7,958 bases of DNA. Origin: Bacillota bacterium (GTDB lineage: Bacteria > Bacillota > Clostridia > Acetivibrionales > DSM-1351). Under the pieces are notes generated by a model. That model ran no database searches and was not told the origin of the DNA. It worked only from the letters and a program-made list of their open reading frames with translations. The position numbers and the translations under genes are program-made. Shown here in pieces: positions 1-6,718 of this stretch (the first letter of the stretch is position 1; every line of letters starts with the position of its first letter). The DNA lies in the NCBI GenBank assembly GCA_023436515.1, contig JAEZIV010000268.1, positions 1 through 7,958 of the forward strand, read 5' to 3'.

Positions 1-413
1 CCGGCTCCCAGCAGCATTATCCTTTTTCCGGTCAAGTCAGTTCCAAAGCCATCTCTAAAATCCCTTACAAAGCCCTCTGCATCGGTATTGTACCCCTTTA
101 GCTTCCCTTTTATATTCTTAACAGTATTAACAGCACCCATTAGTAAAGCATCGTTAGCTACATCATCAAGGTACTTAATAATCTCCTTTTTATAAGGTAC
201 AGTAACATTAAAACCAACATAGTTCTGAGCCCTCAAACCTTTTACTGCCCTTTCAAGCTGGCCCTGTTTAACATGGATTGGCAGATAAACAGCATTAATA
301 TTCAGCTCTCTAAATAAGGTATTGTGAATGTACGGAGATTTCGTATGCTCTATGGGACTTCCAATGACACCCAAAAGAGATGTTTGTCCATTTATAAAGT
401 TAACCAATTTCAT
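1..413 (-). CDS. aroE: Shikimate dehydrogenase AroE, N-terminal part (cut by window edge)
   Basis: Cytosolic enzyme of aromatic amino acid and chorismate synthesis that reduces 3-dehydroshikimate to shikimate with NADPH. I translated the minus strand from 413 and the frame stays open to base 1, giving 137 complete codons, about half of the usual ~280 residues. Seen in order: the substrate-binding stretch GSPIEHTKSP (residues 18-27, with T-K-S where many members have S-x-S), GFNVTVPYK with the expected catalytic Lys75, GAVNTV (93-98), GYNTDAEGF with the expected catalytic Asp111, and the start of the NADP-binding glycine loop (LLGAG) at the cut end. The ATG at 413 has AGAGGT seven bases upstream. 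It lies 40 bases after yqeG in the same direction, so the two are probably one transcript. Family assignment is firm; the C-terminal cofactor domain is outside the window, so intactness cannot be judged. Confidence 0.96.
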   Translation of the reverse strand, partial: MKLVNFINGQTSLLGVIGSPIEHTKSPYIHNTLFRELNINAVYLPIHVKQGQLERAVKGLRAQNYVGFNVTVPYKKEIIKYLDDVANDALLMGAVNTVKNIKGKLKGYNTDAEGFVRDFRDGFGTDLTGKRIMLLGA

Positions 414-426
414 CAAATGCACCTCT
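414..426 (-). promoter_or_regulatory. Ribosome binding site of aroE
   Basis: The minus strand carries AGAGGT (421-426) followed by a seven-base spacer and ATG at 413. This fixes the aroE start, and no in-frame alternative with a better site is visible. Confidence 0.7.
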
Positions 427-453
427 CAGCTAAATCCATATGGTGAAGAAGCT

Positions 454-1026
454 TTATTTATTCTTGTATCTGGCTCTTTCTAAAATCAACCTGTTCCTTT
501 TCCAGCTCTCTCTGCGTTTAATATGATGCTCCTGCTGCTTGAAATAATTTGAAATAATGTACCTCTCAGGCCATCTTTTTAGTCGCACAAAAAGAATTTC
601 CTTTTTATCTATGGGCTTTACAAGAATCGTGAGCATATTTGCCTTATTTCCACCATGGATGTCGGTAAATATCTGATCTCCAACCACCGCTATACTCTCC
701 GGCTCAAGACCCAACTTTTCTGCAGCTTTTAGAAAAGCCTTGGCTGAAGGTTTATATGCTCTATGAATAGCTTGTACAGCGATATCCTTATTAAATCGCA
801 ATACCCGCTTTTCAGCCGCATTTGATAATATGCACACCTTAAAACCTCTATTCTTGAGCTCAGCAATCCAGGTTATGGCGTTTTCGTCAGCATCTGCTCT
901 GTGCATTGGTACAAGAGTATTATCAATATCCAGAATTACTCCCCTAATTCCCTTATTCTTAAGCATTTCAAGGTCTATGTGCCTTATGCTGTCACAATAT
1001 ATATCAGGGTAATACTTTTCAATCAT
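454..1026 (-). CDS. yqeG: YqeG family HAD-IIIA phosphatase
   Basis: A 190-residue haloacid-dehalogenase-type phosphatase of the YqeG group, predicted to be cytosolic; the physiological substrate is not established as far as I know. All four HAD motifs are visible: motif I DIDNT (Asp33 nucleophile, Asp35 acid/base), motif II ILSNA (Ser68), motif III Lys92 in YKPS, and motif IV GDQIFTD (Asp117, Asp122). There is no cap insertion, as expected for subclass III. The last ~30 residues form a strongly basic tail rich in K, R and H, so the protein is slightly longer than the ~170 residues I recall for the family. The ATG at 1026 has an excellent GGAGG site. In Bacillus, yqeG, yqeH and aroE are neighbours; here yqeG directly precedes aroE and the GTPase gene yqeH is absent. 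A promoter candidate lies just upstream, so yqeG probably heads this small operon. Confidence 0.93.
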   Translation of the reverse strand: MIEKYYPDIYCDSIRHIDLEMLKNKGIRGVILDIDNTLVPMHRADADENAITWIAELKNRGFKVCILSNAAEKRVLRFNKDIAVQAIHRAYKPSAKAFLKAAEKLGLEPESIAVVGDQIFTDIHGGNKANMLTILVKPIDKKEILFVRLKRWPERYIISNYFKQQEHHIKRRESWKRNRLILERARYKNK

Positions 1027-1033
1027 TGTCTAT

Positions 1034-1041
1034 TTTCCTCC
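1034..1041 (-). promoter_or_regulatory. Ribosome binding site of yqeG
   Basis: GGAGGAAA on the minus strand, with the GGAGG core at 1037-1041, sits ten bases before the ATG at 1026. It is one of the strongest Shine-Dalgarno matches in the window. Confidence 0.75.
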
Positions 1042-1055
1042 ATATCGATTAAATA

Positions 1056-1084
1056 ATGATAACAAAATAACTGCGTATAAACAA
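1056..1084 (-). promoter_or_regulatory. Putative sigma-A promoter of yqeG-aroE
   Basis: On the minus strand TTGTTT (1079-1084) is separated by exactly 17 bases from TATCAT (1056-1061), matching sigma-A consensus at 4 of 6 and 5 of 6 positions. It lies in the 117-base gap between the helicase stop and the yqeG start and leaves a short leader with the GGAGG site. The gap shows no convincing terminator for the helicase; an AT-only hairpin at 1137-1151 is too weak. The promoter is inferred from sequence only. Confidence 0.45.
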
Positions 1085-1143
1085 GAAATTTTGTGCCTAA
1101 TAATTTATCAACCGTTAAGTAAGGAGTCTATAAGAACTATATT

Positions 1144-3498
1144 TTATATAGAATCCCAAAAGCTCTTAAGCTTCACTTTTAGTTTCTCGTTACTTCCTAT
1201 CCTTATACCATGACACCAATGTCTTGGAAAAAGGTTTCTATAGGCACGACTTGAAAAGCGTTCATCAATCAGGAGTACCATCCCTGTATCCTCCTCAGAG
1301 CGGATTACTCTGCCTGCCGCCTGAAGGACCTTGTTCATTCCCGGATACATATATGCGTTTTCATATCCCATTCCATTCTTTTTTTGGAAATAGTCCATTA
1401 TAATGTTCTGTTCAATGCTTATCTGAGGTAAACCCACTCCAATAATGATGGCTCCGATCAGTCTGTCACCCTTTAAATCTATACCTTCAGAAAATATGCC
1501 ACCTAAAACCCCGAAGCAAACCATTGAGTGGCTCCTGTCAGGCTGAAACCTGCTTAGAAAGTTCTCCTTATCCTCTTCGGTCATAGAATTTTCCTGTATG
1601 TAGGTATCAAGCTCCGGATATTTTTCTGTGAATCGTGAATATACCTCATTCATATATTTGTAGGATGGAAAATAAACTAGATAGTTTCCTACCCTAGCCT
1701 CGATTGCGGATTTGATTATATCAGCTATTGCCTCATAGCTGTTTTCACGGTTTTTATATTTAGTTGATATACCATCCTCAATAAGTAAGCACAACCTTCG
1801 AGGATCAAAGGGAGAACTGAGATTTATGTTGTAATCCTCATCGTTTCCACCCAGGATATCCATAAAATAGCTTAAGGGTGTAAGTGTGGCCGAGAAAAAT
1901 ATAGCCGTTTTCCCTCTTTTGATAGCCTCGGAAAGCAAAAAGGAGGGATCCACACAGAATAGCTTAACCCTTACCTCGCTGCCATGTGCCTCAATAAACG
2001 TAACATATCTGTTGTCAAAAAACTCTGCTATTTTCAAAAAGTTGATTGAGTTGAAATATACCTCTAATAATTGATCAAAGCCCTCAATATTTTTACTCTG
2101 ATTTTTGACTACCCATTCCTCTGCCTCTGTTACAAATCGTCTTAGTAATTTATATAAATCACTGAGCTCCTCTTTTTCAATGATATAACCGTCGGCTTCA
2201 TCACACTGCTTTCTCAGGTCTATCATGTAGGTATTTATTTTTCCAAGTGCCTTTTCAATTTGTTTATGCTGCTTTTTCATTGCCCTTTTAGCTTCAAGAA
2301 AGGCAGTCTTATTTATCTGGGCAGAAAACATCTCTCTTGCCCTATCCACCAGATTGTGAGCTTCATCTATCAGGAAAGCATAATCCCCATCATTGTTAAG
2401 GAAAAATCTTCGTAGGTATACCCTTGGGTCAAATACATAGTTATAATCACATATAACACAGTCTGCCCACAGGGACAGGTCCAGTGCATACTCAAAGGGA
2501 CATACCCTATGCTTTGTGGCATATTCTTCAATAATCTCTCTGGACAGGTATTCCGAGTTCTTAAGTATATCAATCATAGCACCATTAACCCTGTCATAAT
2601 GCCCCTTCGCATATTCGCAAAAATCAGGATTGCAATTTAACTCACTCTTAAAGCAAATTTTGTCTTTTGCTGTAAGGGTTAAGGTTCTGAATTTAAGGCC
2701 TTGGGCTCTCATCTTTACGAATGCCTCCTCGGCAACCTGTCTGGTTATGGTCTTTGCAGTTAAATAGAAAATCTTTGAAATATGCTGCTCACCATAGGCT
2801 TTTACTGCAGGAAAAAGGGTTGATATGGTTTTCCCAATGCCTGTCGGAGCTTGTACAAAAAGCTTTTTCTCCTGCATTATTGTCTTATATACAGCTACAG
2901 CCAGCTCTCTTTGACCCTTACGGTAATTCTCAAATGGGAACTGAAGCTTCTTAATAGCTGTATCCCTTTGAGTGTTCCAATTGTCTGCTATACCAGCCCA
3001 TACCAGATACTTGTCCAGTAGTTGGGCCATGTAAACCTCAAGCTCTTCAAATAAAAAAAGCTTTCGTATTATCTTCTTTTCTTCAGTTTCGATATGAAAA
3101 TAAGTCAGCTGAACTAAAATTCTGTCTAATGCATTTTGGGTACAATAAATAAAGGCATAGCATTTTGCCTGTGCCCAATGAAGTAGGCTAAAATCTTCAT
3201 CAATATACTCCAGAGGTCTTGAGGTTGACTTGATTTCATCTATAACCATCCCCTCGGGCTCGGTTATAATTCCGTCGGCGCGACCCTCCAGCTTTATTGT
3301 GAAGCCTTCTAGATTATAATCATAGGACAGATACACCTCTTTTGCATACTTGTCCCCGCTTTCCTTCTGTATTTTTTGATGAATTCTTGTTCCTTCCAGC
3401 ATACGGTTTGAGGCTACCAGTCTGCTGTCAATATCTCCATATCGCAGAACAAGTTCTACAAGATTTCTTACTGAAATCCTTATTTGAGCTTTTTCCAT
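1144..3498 (-). CDS. RecB/Cas4-like nuclease fused to XPD/Rad3-type Fe-S DNA helicase
   Basis: A 784-residue protein predicted to unwind and cut DNA in repair. The N-terminal part carries a full RecB/Cas4 PD-(D/E)xK signature: His40 in GTRIH, Asp75 in RADG, Glu88-x-Lys90 in DEIKS, and QxxxY at Gln110-Tyr114. The rest is a superfamily 2 helicase: Walker A APTGIGKT (217-224, Lys223), a cysteine group between motifs Ia and II (C282, C289, C294, C333; C347 and C350 are also nearby) as expected for a 4Fe-4S cluster, DEAH at 378-381, FFSAT (534-538), EGID (671-674) and QAAGRVIRS (726-734). The cysteine layout and C-terminal half place it with DinG/XPD rather than with Cas3 or RecQ. The ATG at 3498 has AAGGA a few bases upstream. 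The metallophosphoesterase gene ends 59 bases before it, so co-transcription is likely. Which cysteines bind the cluster is inferred; the domain calls are firm. Confidence 0.92.
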   Translation of the reverse strand: MEKAQIRISVRNLVELVLRYGDIDSRLVASNRMLEGTRIHQKIQKESGDKYAKEVYLSYDYNLEGFTIKLEGRADGIITEPEGMVIDEIKSTSRPLEYIDEDFSLLHWAQAKCYAFIYCTQNALDRILVQLTYFHIETEEKKIIRKLFLFEELEVYMAQLLDKYLVWAGIADNWNTQRDTAIKKLQFPFENYRKGQRELAVAVYKTIMQEKKLFVQAPTGIGKTISTLFPAVKAYGEQHISKIFYLTAKTITRQVAEEAFVKMRAQGLKFRTLTLTAKDKICFKSELNCNPDFCEYAKGHYDRVNGAMIDILKNSEYLSREIIEEYATKHRVCPFEYALDLSLWADCVICDYNYVFDPRVYLRRFFLNNDGDYAFLIDEAHNLVDRAREMFSAQINKTAFLEAKRAMKKQHKQIEKALGKINTYMIDLRKQCDEADGYIIEKEELSDLYKLLRRFVTEAEEWVVKNQSKNIEGFDQLLEVYFNSINFLKIAEFFDNRYVTFIEAHGSEVRVKLFCVDPSFLLSEAIKRGKTAIFFSATLTPLSYFMDILGGNDEDYNINLSSPFDPRRLCLLIEDGISTKYKNRENSYEAIADIIKSAIEARVGNYLVYFPSYKYMNEVYSRFTEKYPELDTYIQENSMTEEDKENFLSRFQPDRSHSMVCFGVLGGIFSEGIDLKGDRLIGAIIIGVGLPQISIEQNIIMDYFQKKNGMGYENAYMYPGMNKVLQAAGRVIRSEEDTGMVLLIDERFSSRAYRNLFPRHWCHGIRIGSNEKLKVKLKSFWDSI

Positions 3499-3557
3499 AG
3501 ATATCCTTAAGTTTTAAAAATCATCCTTATATATAAATAATTTAGATAGTAAATGCA

Positions 3558-4505
3558 TTATCTTCCTGACGCCAAGGTTATCAACACCAGCTCGGGAGGG
3601 TTAAAAAGCCTTGGTACTGGTGCATTATTCCCAAGTCCTCTGCTCACTATCATGGTGGTTCCATCTTCTGCCCACTTTCCATCTGTGTATTTCGGAAACC
3701 ATCTGTTATTATGATGTGGCGACACCAGCCCGCCTATAAAAGGTATTTGCACCTGACCACCGTGCATATGACCTGAAAGCACAAGCTGATAGCCTTTCCC
3801 TTTTATTGTACTAAACATATTAGCCCTATGGAATAACAGAATATTAAAGCTATTATCCGGATTAAACAATCTCATTTTTTCCTGGAGATAATTCTTTGCC
3901 TCAGCATCATCCCAGGTTATAGGGTCGCCGATACCATATAGCATTATGCTCCAATCGCCTCTCTGAAGCACTGCTTCACGATTGTCCATAACATTTACAC
4001 CAAGTTTCATCAGTAGCTTCTGATAACCCTCAAAATCAGAATACCATATATCATGATTCCCTGATACCGAATAAACCGGAGCTATGGGGACAAGCTGCTC
4101 AATCATCCCTTTAACAACCTTCAGGTTAACTTTATCTTCATCAATAAGGTCTCCTGTCAGAACAATAATATCGGGTTCTGCTTTCTTCACTTTTTCAATA
4201 AGCTGATTGGTACCTCCGTGGAAGTTACCGGAATGAAAATCTGATATCTGCAGAATCTTGTAATTGTCAAACTCAGCCGGAATTCTATCTGATGTGATTT
4301 TATATTCGGTTACACCTATGACTATGGAATTATAAGCCAATACCCCGGCAAGAATTGCATTCACCAACAAAACTGTCAGCACTGAATATCCGGAGGTGCC
4401 AGTCTTGTGTTTTGATGACTTTCTGTACCTGTACGCTATGTAGACAGCAATATTCCAAATAAATATACAAAGCAGTACAATACTGCCTGAGTTAATTCCT
4501 CTCAT
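3558..4505 (-). CDS. Membrane-anchored calcineurin-like metallophosphoesterase
   Basis: A 315-residue two-metal phosphoesterase of the YkuE/YaeI-like group. Two hydrophobic segments at about residues 8-25 and 41-63, separated by a basic loop (YRYRKSSKHK), should anchor it in the membrane, with the catalytic domain on the outer face if the basic loop is cytoplasmic; topology is inferred. The metal-binding motifs are complete: DFH (Asp89, His91), GD (Asp119), GNHD (149-152), His226 and GHMH (245-248). Relatives act on phosphodiester or lipid-linked substrates such as UDP-diacylglucosamine in Gram-negatives; the substrate here cannot be told. AAGGGA a few bases before the ATG at 4505 supports the start. 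It precedes the nuclease-helicase gene by 59 bases in the same direction. It is not SbcD, because it lacks an SbcC partner and carries membrane segments. Confidence 0.92.
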   Translation of the reverse strand: MRGINSGSIVLLCIFIWNIAVYIAYRYRKSSKHKTGTSGYSVLTVLLVNAILAGVLAYNSIVIGVTEYKITSDRIPAEFDNYKILQISDFHSGNFHGGTNQLIEKVKKAEPDIIVLTGDLIDEDKVNLKVVKGMIEQLVPIAPVYSVSGNHDIWYSDFEGYQKLLMKLGVNVMDNREAVLQRGDWSIMLYGIGDPITWDDAEAKNYLQEKMRLFNPDNSFNILLFHRANMFSTIKGKGYQLVLSGHMHGGQVQIPFIGGLVSPHHNNRWFPKYTDGKWAEDGTTMIVSRGLGNNAPVPRLFNPPELVLITLASGR

Positions 4506-4557
4506 TTAATCCCTTGTAATAATAATCTCTATTAATATTTTATTTGCAAACATTGCT

Positions 4558-4563
4558 ATTATA
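4558..4563 (-). promoter_or_regulatory. Putative -10 element upstream of the metallophosphoesterase
   Basis: A perfect TATAAT on the minus strand lies about 50 bases before the ATG at 4505, downstream of the DUF1540 terminator hairpin. No good TTGACA-like -35 is found 16-18 bases above it, so this is a weak call supported mainly by position. Confidence 0.35.
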
Positions 4564-4600
4564 CAATATTTTACATGCTTTGTGTGATAATTTTGCAGAA

Positions 4601-4631
4601 ATTAAGCCTGTTAAAAAATAACAGGCTTAAT
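4601..4631 (-). terminator. Hairpin terminator after the DUF1540 gene
   Basis: A perfect 13-bp inverted repeat, attaagcctgtta (4601-4613) and its complement (4619-4631), encloses a five-base loop of A on the plus strand (T on the minus). It begins four bases after the DUF1540 stop codon, where a terminator is expected for the minus-strand transcript. The T-run after the stem is short and interrupted (AATTTCTG), so termination may be partial. The stem is close to symmetric and could also act on plus-strand transcription, but no plus-strand gene needs it. Confidence 0.65.
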
Positions 4632-4635
4632 GGCT

Positions 4636-4812
4636 TTATAAACTAGCTCCCGGTGTAAAGGTTGAACAGTCAGTTTCCTGTGAACTGGAAGCATTTCTTG
4701 GCTTTACTTCTATCTTGTCTGCTGTGCAGTGATCACCTTGCATATAATATGTGCAGGTGTTAACGACACACTTAATTCCACTGTTTGGATGATCCATTTT
4801 TTGAGCCTTCAT
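4636..4812 (-). CDS. DUF1540 cysteine-rich small protein
   Basis: A 58-residue protein that I found by translating the gap between its neighbours. It has the DUF1540 pattern: IKCVVNTCTYY, then GDHCTADKIEV, then ETDCSTF, with cysteines at 15, 20, 29 and 49, a spacing that suggests a small metal-binding (probably zinc or iron) fold. The function of the family is not known to me; members are common in Clostridia and Bacilli, often as one or more short repeats, and this one has a single copy of the motif. GGAGG (4821-4825) sits eight bases before the ATG at 4812. An ATG at 4819 lies in another frame and is only one base from the GGAGG, so it was not used. A hairpin terminator follows directly. 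No signal peptide or membrane segment is seen. Confidence 0.85.
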   Translation of the reverse strand: MKAQKMDHPNSGIKCVVNTCTYYMQGDHCTADKIEVKPRNASSSQETDCSTFTPGASL

Positions 4813-4820
4813 TATTCATT

Positions 4821-4825
4821 CCTCC
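4821..4825 (-). promoter_or_regulatory. Ribosome binding site deciding the DUF1540 start
   Basis: GGAGG on the minus strand with an eight-base spacer to the ATG at 4812. It rules out the nearer out-of-frame ATG at 4819. Confidence 0.7.
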
Positions 4826-4903
4826 ATAATATTTATTGGTATAACTTCATAGATATTATTTGGTGAATAATATATTTTATTCTCTCAGTATTTGGTTTTT
4901 CAG

Positions 4904-5368
4904 CTAGCTATTAGCTTTTCCTGAAATATGCTCAATACTTATCTTCATAACCTTTGTAGCAGCTAAATCATTTTTTATGTACTTTTTGCCGGCTTCCAAA
5001 AATTCACCGGAATATTTCTCGACTAATGCTAACAGCGCTGTTTCCTTTTCACTGCCTACCACTTCTGTACATTGTCCGAATACAATTGAACTTGTATATT
5101 TATAGGTGAACTTATCTGCAACAACTTCAGAATCTCCAATAACACAAAAAGACACCCTGCTATTGAAAGCTATGTTATTAAGTTTTCCACCCTCCTGAGC
5201 ACAGTGAAAATATTAGCAGCCATCTACGTATGCATAATTCAGCGGCACTCCATATGGAAACCCGTTCTCACCAATAGTTGATAAAACTCCATACTGAGCT
5301 TCCTCCAGCAGCTTATATGCCTCTTGATCATCGAGCTTGCGGTCAATTCTTCTCATTTCCTTAAACAT
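4904..5368 (-). pseudogene. NimA-like PPOX-fold flavoprotein gene with an in-frame stop
   Basis: Reading from the ATG at 5368, the product begins MFKEMRRIDRKL and continues through GVLSTIGENGFPYGVPLNY, the hallmark N-terminus of NimA-like pyridoxamine-phosphate-oxidase-fold proteins (5-nitroimidazole reductase relatives that bind FMN). After residue 51 a TAA at 5213-5215 interrupts the frame. The same frame then continues without another stop to 4904 and reads YFHCAQEGGKLNNI, SFCVIGD and the usual C-terminus, so all 154 codons of a normal-length protein are present apart from this one. The break removes the FH...GxK strand that contributes to cofactor binding, so the 51-residue product should be inactive. 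The gene lies 46 bases after the HD-domain gene. The longer frame back to 5488 overlaps that gene and was not taken as the start. A sequencing error or a recent nonsense mutation are both possible. Confidence 0.88.
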
Positions 5369-5414
5369 ACTCCAGCCCCCCGTTTTAACATAATTTATAT
5401 GATGGCATAACCCT

Positions 5415-6008
5415 TTATTTATTAAGTATACCCTTTTCAACAGATGCTTCAATAATTTCTTTTGCAAGCTTCCATAATTCAGGGGCATGCTCTTCCAGCA
5501 GCCGGTTCCTCTTAATGACCTTTTCGCTGGTTACACCGGGCTTTTTCCAGGTATGTCCCTTTGTATTATAATTTAGCAGCAGGGGCTGAAGTCGGTCCAT
5601 ACAGGCAGCGAATTTAGCTTCTGAGGAACTGAGCTCCTCAAATTCCTTCCACAGGCTGTATATCTCATCTGCCTGATCCTTAGGCAGTATATAGAATAAT
5701 TTTTGAGCAGCCTTTTCCTCTCTCTCAGCCTTGTCCTCCTGACCTTTCTCGTCATAGCAGAAGGTATCACCGGCATCAATTTCCACTAAATCATGAACCA
5801 GTATCAGCTTGAGGACCTTAAGCATATCCATATTTGGGTCAGCAGAATACTCAGATAGCAAAATTGCCATTGTGGCCATATGCCAGGAATGCTCTGCATC
5901 ATTTTCGTTGCGATTCGTGCCGATTACAACATTCTGACGAAAAATTCCTTTTAATCTGTCTATCTCTGTAATGAATTGTATTTGTTTCATTAAGCGTTGT
6001 TTGCTCAT
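5415..6008 (-). CDS. HD-domain phosphohydrolase, YfbR/HDDC2-like
   Basis: A 197-residue soluble metal-dependent phosphohydrolase. The HD signature is complete: His40 in AEHSWH, His72-Asp73 in VHDLVE, and Asp138 in CMDRLQP, with Glu76, Asp78 and Asp81 in the HDLVEIDAGD stretch that is typical of the YfbR/HDDC2 branch. Characterised members of that branch are 5'-deoxynucleotidases acting on dNMPs; activity on dNMPs here is inferred from family membership. Length matches that group (~190-200). The ATG at 6008 has AAGGAG nine or so bases upstream. It follows the ABC transporter remnant by 61 bases and precedes the broken nim-like gene by 46 bases, so after the upstream deletion it may be read from the tetR promoter; no strong promoter of its own was seen. 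Confidence 0.9.
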   Translation of the reverse strand: MSKQRLMKQIQFITEIDRLKGIFRQNVVIGTNRNENDAEHSWHMATMAILLSEYSADPNMDMLKVLKLILVHDLVEIDAGDTFCYDEKGQEDKAEREEKAAQKLFYILPKDQADEIYSLWKEFEELSSSEAKFAACMDRLQPLLLNYNTKGHTWKKPGVTSEKVIKRNRLLEEHAPELWKLAKEIIEASVEKGILNK

Positions 6009-6016
6009 GGGTATTT

Positions 6017-6022
6017 CTCCTT
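6017..6022 (-). promoter_or_regulatory. Ribosome binding site of the HD-domain gene
   Basis: AAGGAG on the minus strand, followed by AAATACCC and the ATG at 6008, supports that start. Confidence 0.65.
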
Positions 6023-6069
6023 CGAGTTTATGATATTGAATCCTGTATGGATCTGAGCTGAAAAATTAA

Positions 6070-6348
6070 TCAGATGCCTATTTCTCGCATCTTTTCGGTA
6101 ACTCTTTTAACTCTGGAGTCCATATCCTTACCACTATACTCTGATAGCCTTATTTCACTAATAATCTTTCCATCCACCATATACATAATACGCTGGGACC
6201 AGGCTGCCACTGTGGCGTCATGAGTTACAAGTATAACTGTTGTACCATCCCCATTGATTTCAGAAAATATCTGCATTATTTCCTGAGCAGCTTTTGAGTT
6301 TAGGGCACCGGTGGGTTCGTCACCAAAAATTACTTTTGTATTGCTCAT
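6070..6348 (-). pseudogene. ABC transporter ATPase, C-terminal remnant
   Basis: The readable frame gives 92 residues and matches only the last third of a MacB/bacitracin-export type ABC ATPase: Walker B VIFGDEP (Asp10, catalytic Glu11), the D-loop region TGALNS (Asn in place of the usual Asp), and the H-loop LVTHD (His43). The Walker A, Q-loop and LSGGQ signature are missing, so it cannot bind and hydrolyse ATP alone. In the same frame, residues RSL precede the apparent Met start, as in the ARSLMSN stretch that normally follows the signature motif, so the Met is an internal residue and not a real start. The upstream edge touches the permease remnant with a four-base overlap (ATGA) that comes from the deletion join. 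Confidence 0.88.
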
Positions 6349-6668
6349 AAGTGATCTGCAAGTGAGTTGCCACCTATTATAATTTCCGCACCGTCTATAT
6401 TTAAAAATTCGAGGACCTGGAATTCGTCCACATAGCTGTTCTGCTCAGCGAATGACATTAGCCGGGCTGCATCAATTTCCCCTGTATGCATCTGCATAAA
6501 ATGCGGAGTTTTTGCCTGAGTCATTAAGGTATTAATAGCACCGGACAGATTTACCATTAGTATAGCAGATAGTGAGACAAGCAAGGCCGCTACTATGACA
6601 AAAATCATTGTAGTAAGGGTTATCAGCTTGCTTTTTGAAATGTCTTTACAAATTATTCTTAAATACAT
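6345..6668 (-). pseudogene. FtsX-like ABC permease, N-terminal remnant
   Basis: 107 residues: a short cytoplasmic start (MYLRIICKDISKSK), one transmembrane helix at about residues 15-40, and the beginning of an extracytoplasmic domain with the stretch AKTPHFMQMHTGEID that I recognise from FtsX-type ABC exporter permeases in Clostridia. Family members run to several hundred residues with further helices at the C-terminus, all of which are missing here. The coding match ends near NSLAD (101-105), after which the frame runs into the ATPase remnant and stops. The start at 6668 has GGTGA about six bases upstream. It lies 50 bases after tetR in the same direction, so the intact operon would have been tetR, permease, ATPase. 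A membrane peptide could still be made but not a working transporter. Confidence 0.85.
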
Positions 6669-6718
6669 AAATTCACCACTAAACCGATTTGGTTACGACT
6701 TTTTGCTATAACTCAAAT

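Noticed and set aside
830..1012. Plus-strand open frame of 60 codons
   Set aside because: It lies wholly inside the well-supported yqeG gene on the other strand and resembles no family.
1137..1151. ctatat-ttt-atatag inverted repeat as helicase terminator
   Set aside because: The stem has six pairs, five of them A-T, and there is no T-run; too weak to call.
1886..2954. Plus-strand open frames at 1886-2074 and 2721-2954 and a minus-strand frame at 2370-2573
   Set aside because: All lie inside the helicase gene in other frames and have no recognisable motifs.
1144..3498. Cas3- or Cas4-related CRISPR locus or defence island
   Set aside because: The helicase is of the XPD/DinG type, there is no repeat-spacer array, and the neighbours are housekeeping-like genes.
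4865..4882. gaataa-tatatt-ttattc inverted repeat after the nim-like gene
   Set aside because: A short AT-rich stem, easily arising by chance in AT-rich spacer DNA.
5369..5488. Longer N-terminus for the nim-like gene, starting at 5488
   Set aside because: It would overlap the HD-domain gene by 74 bases, and its extra residues do not match the family, whose members start with an MF-x-x-MRR sequence as seen from 5368.
6345..6348. ATGA overlap as translational coupling between two small ABC genes
   Set aside because: Neither frame encodes a complete protein, and ATPase homology extends upstream of the supposed start, so the overlap is a by-product of the deletion.
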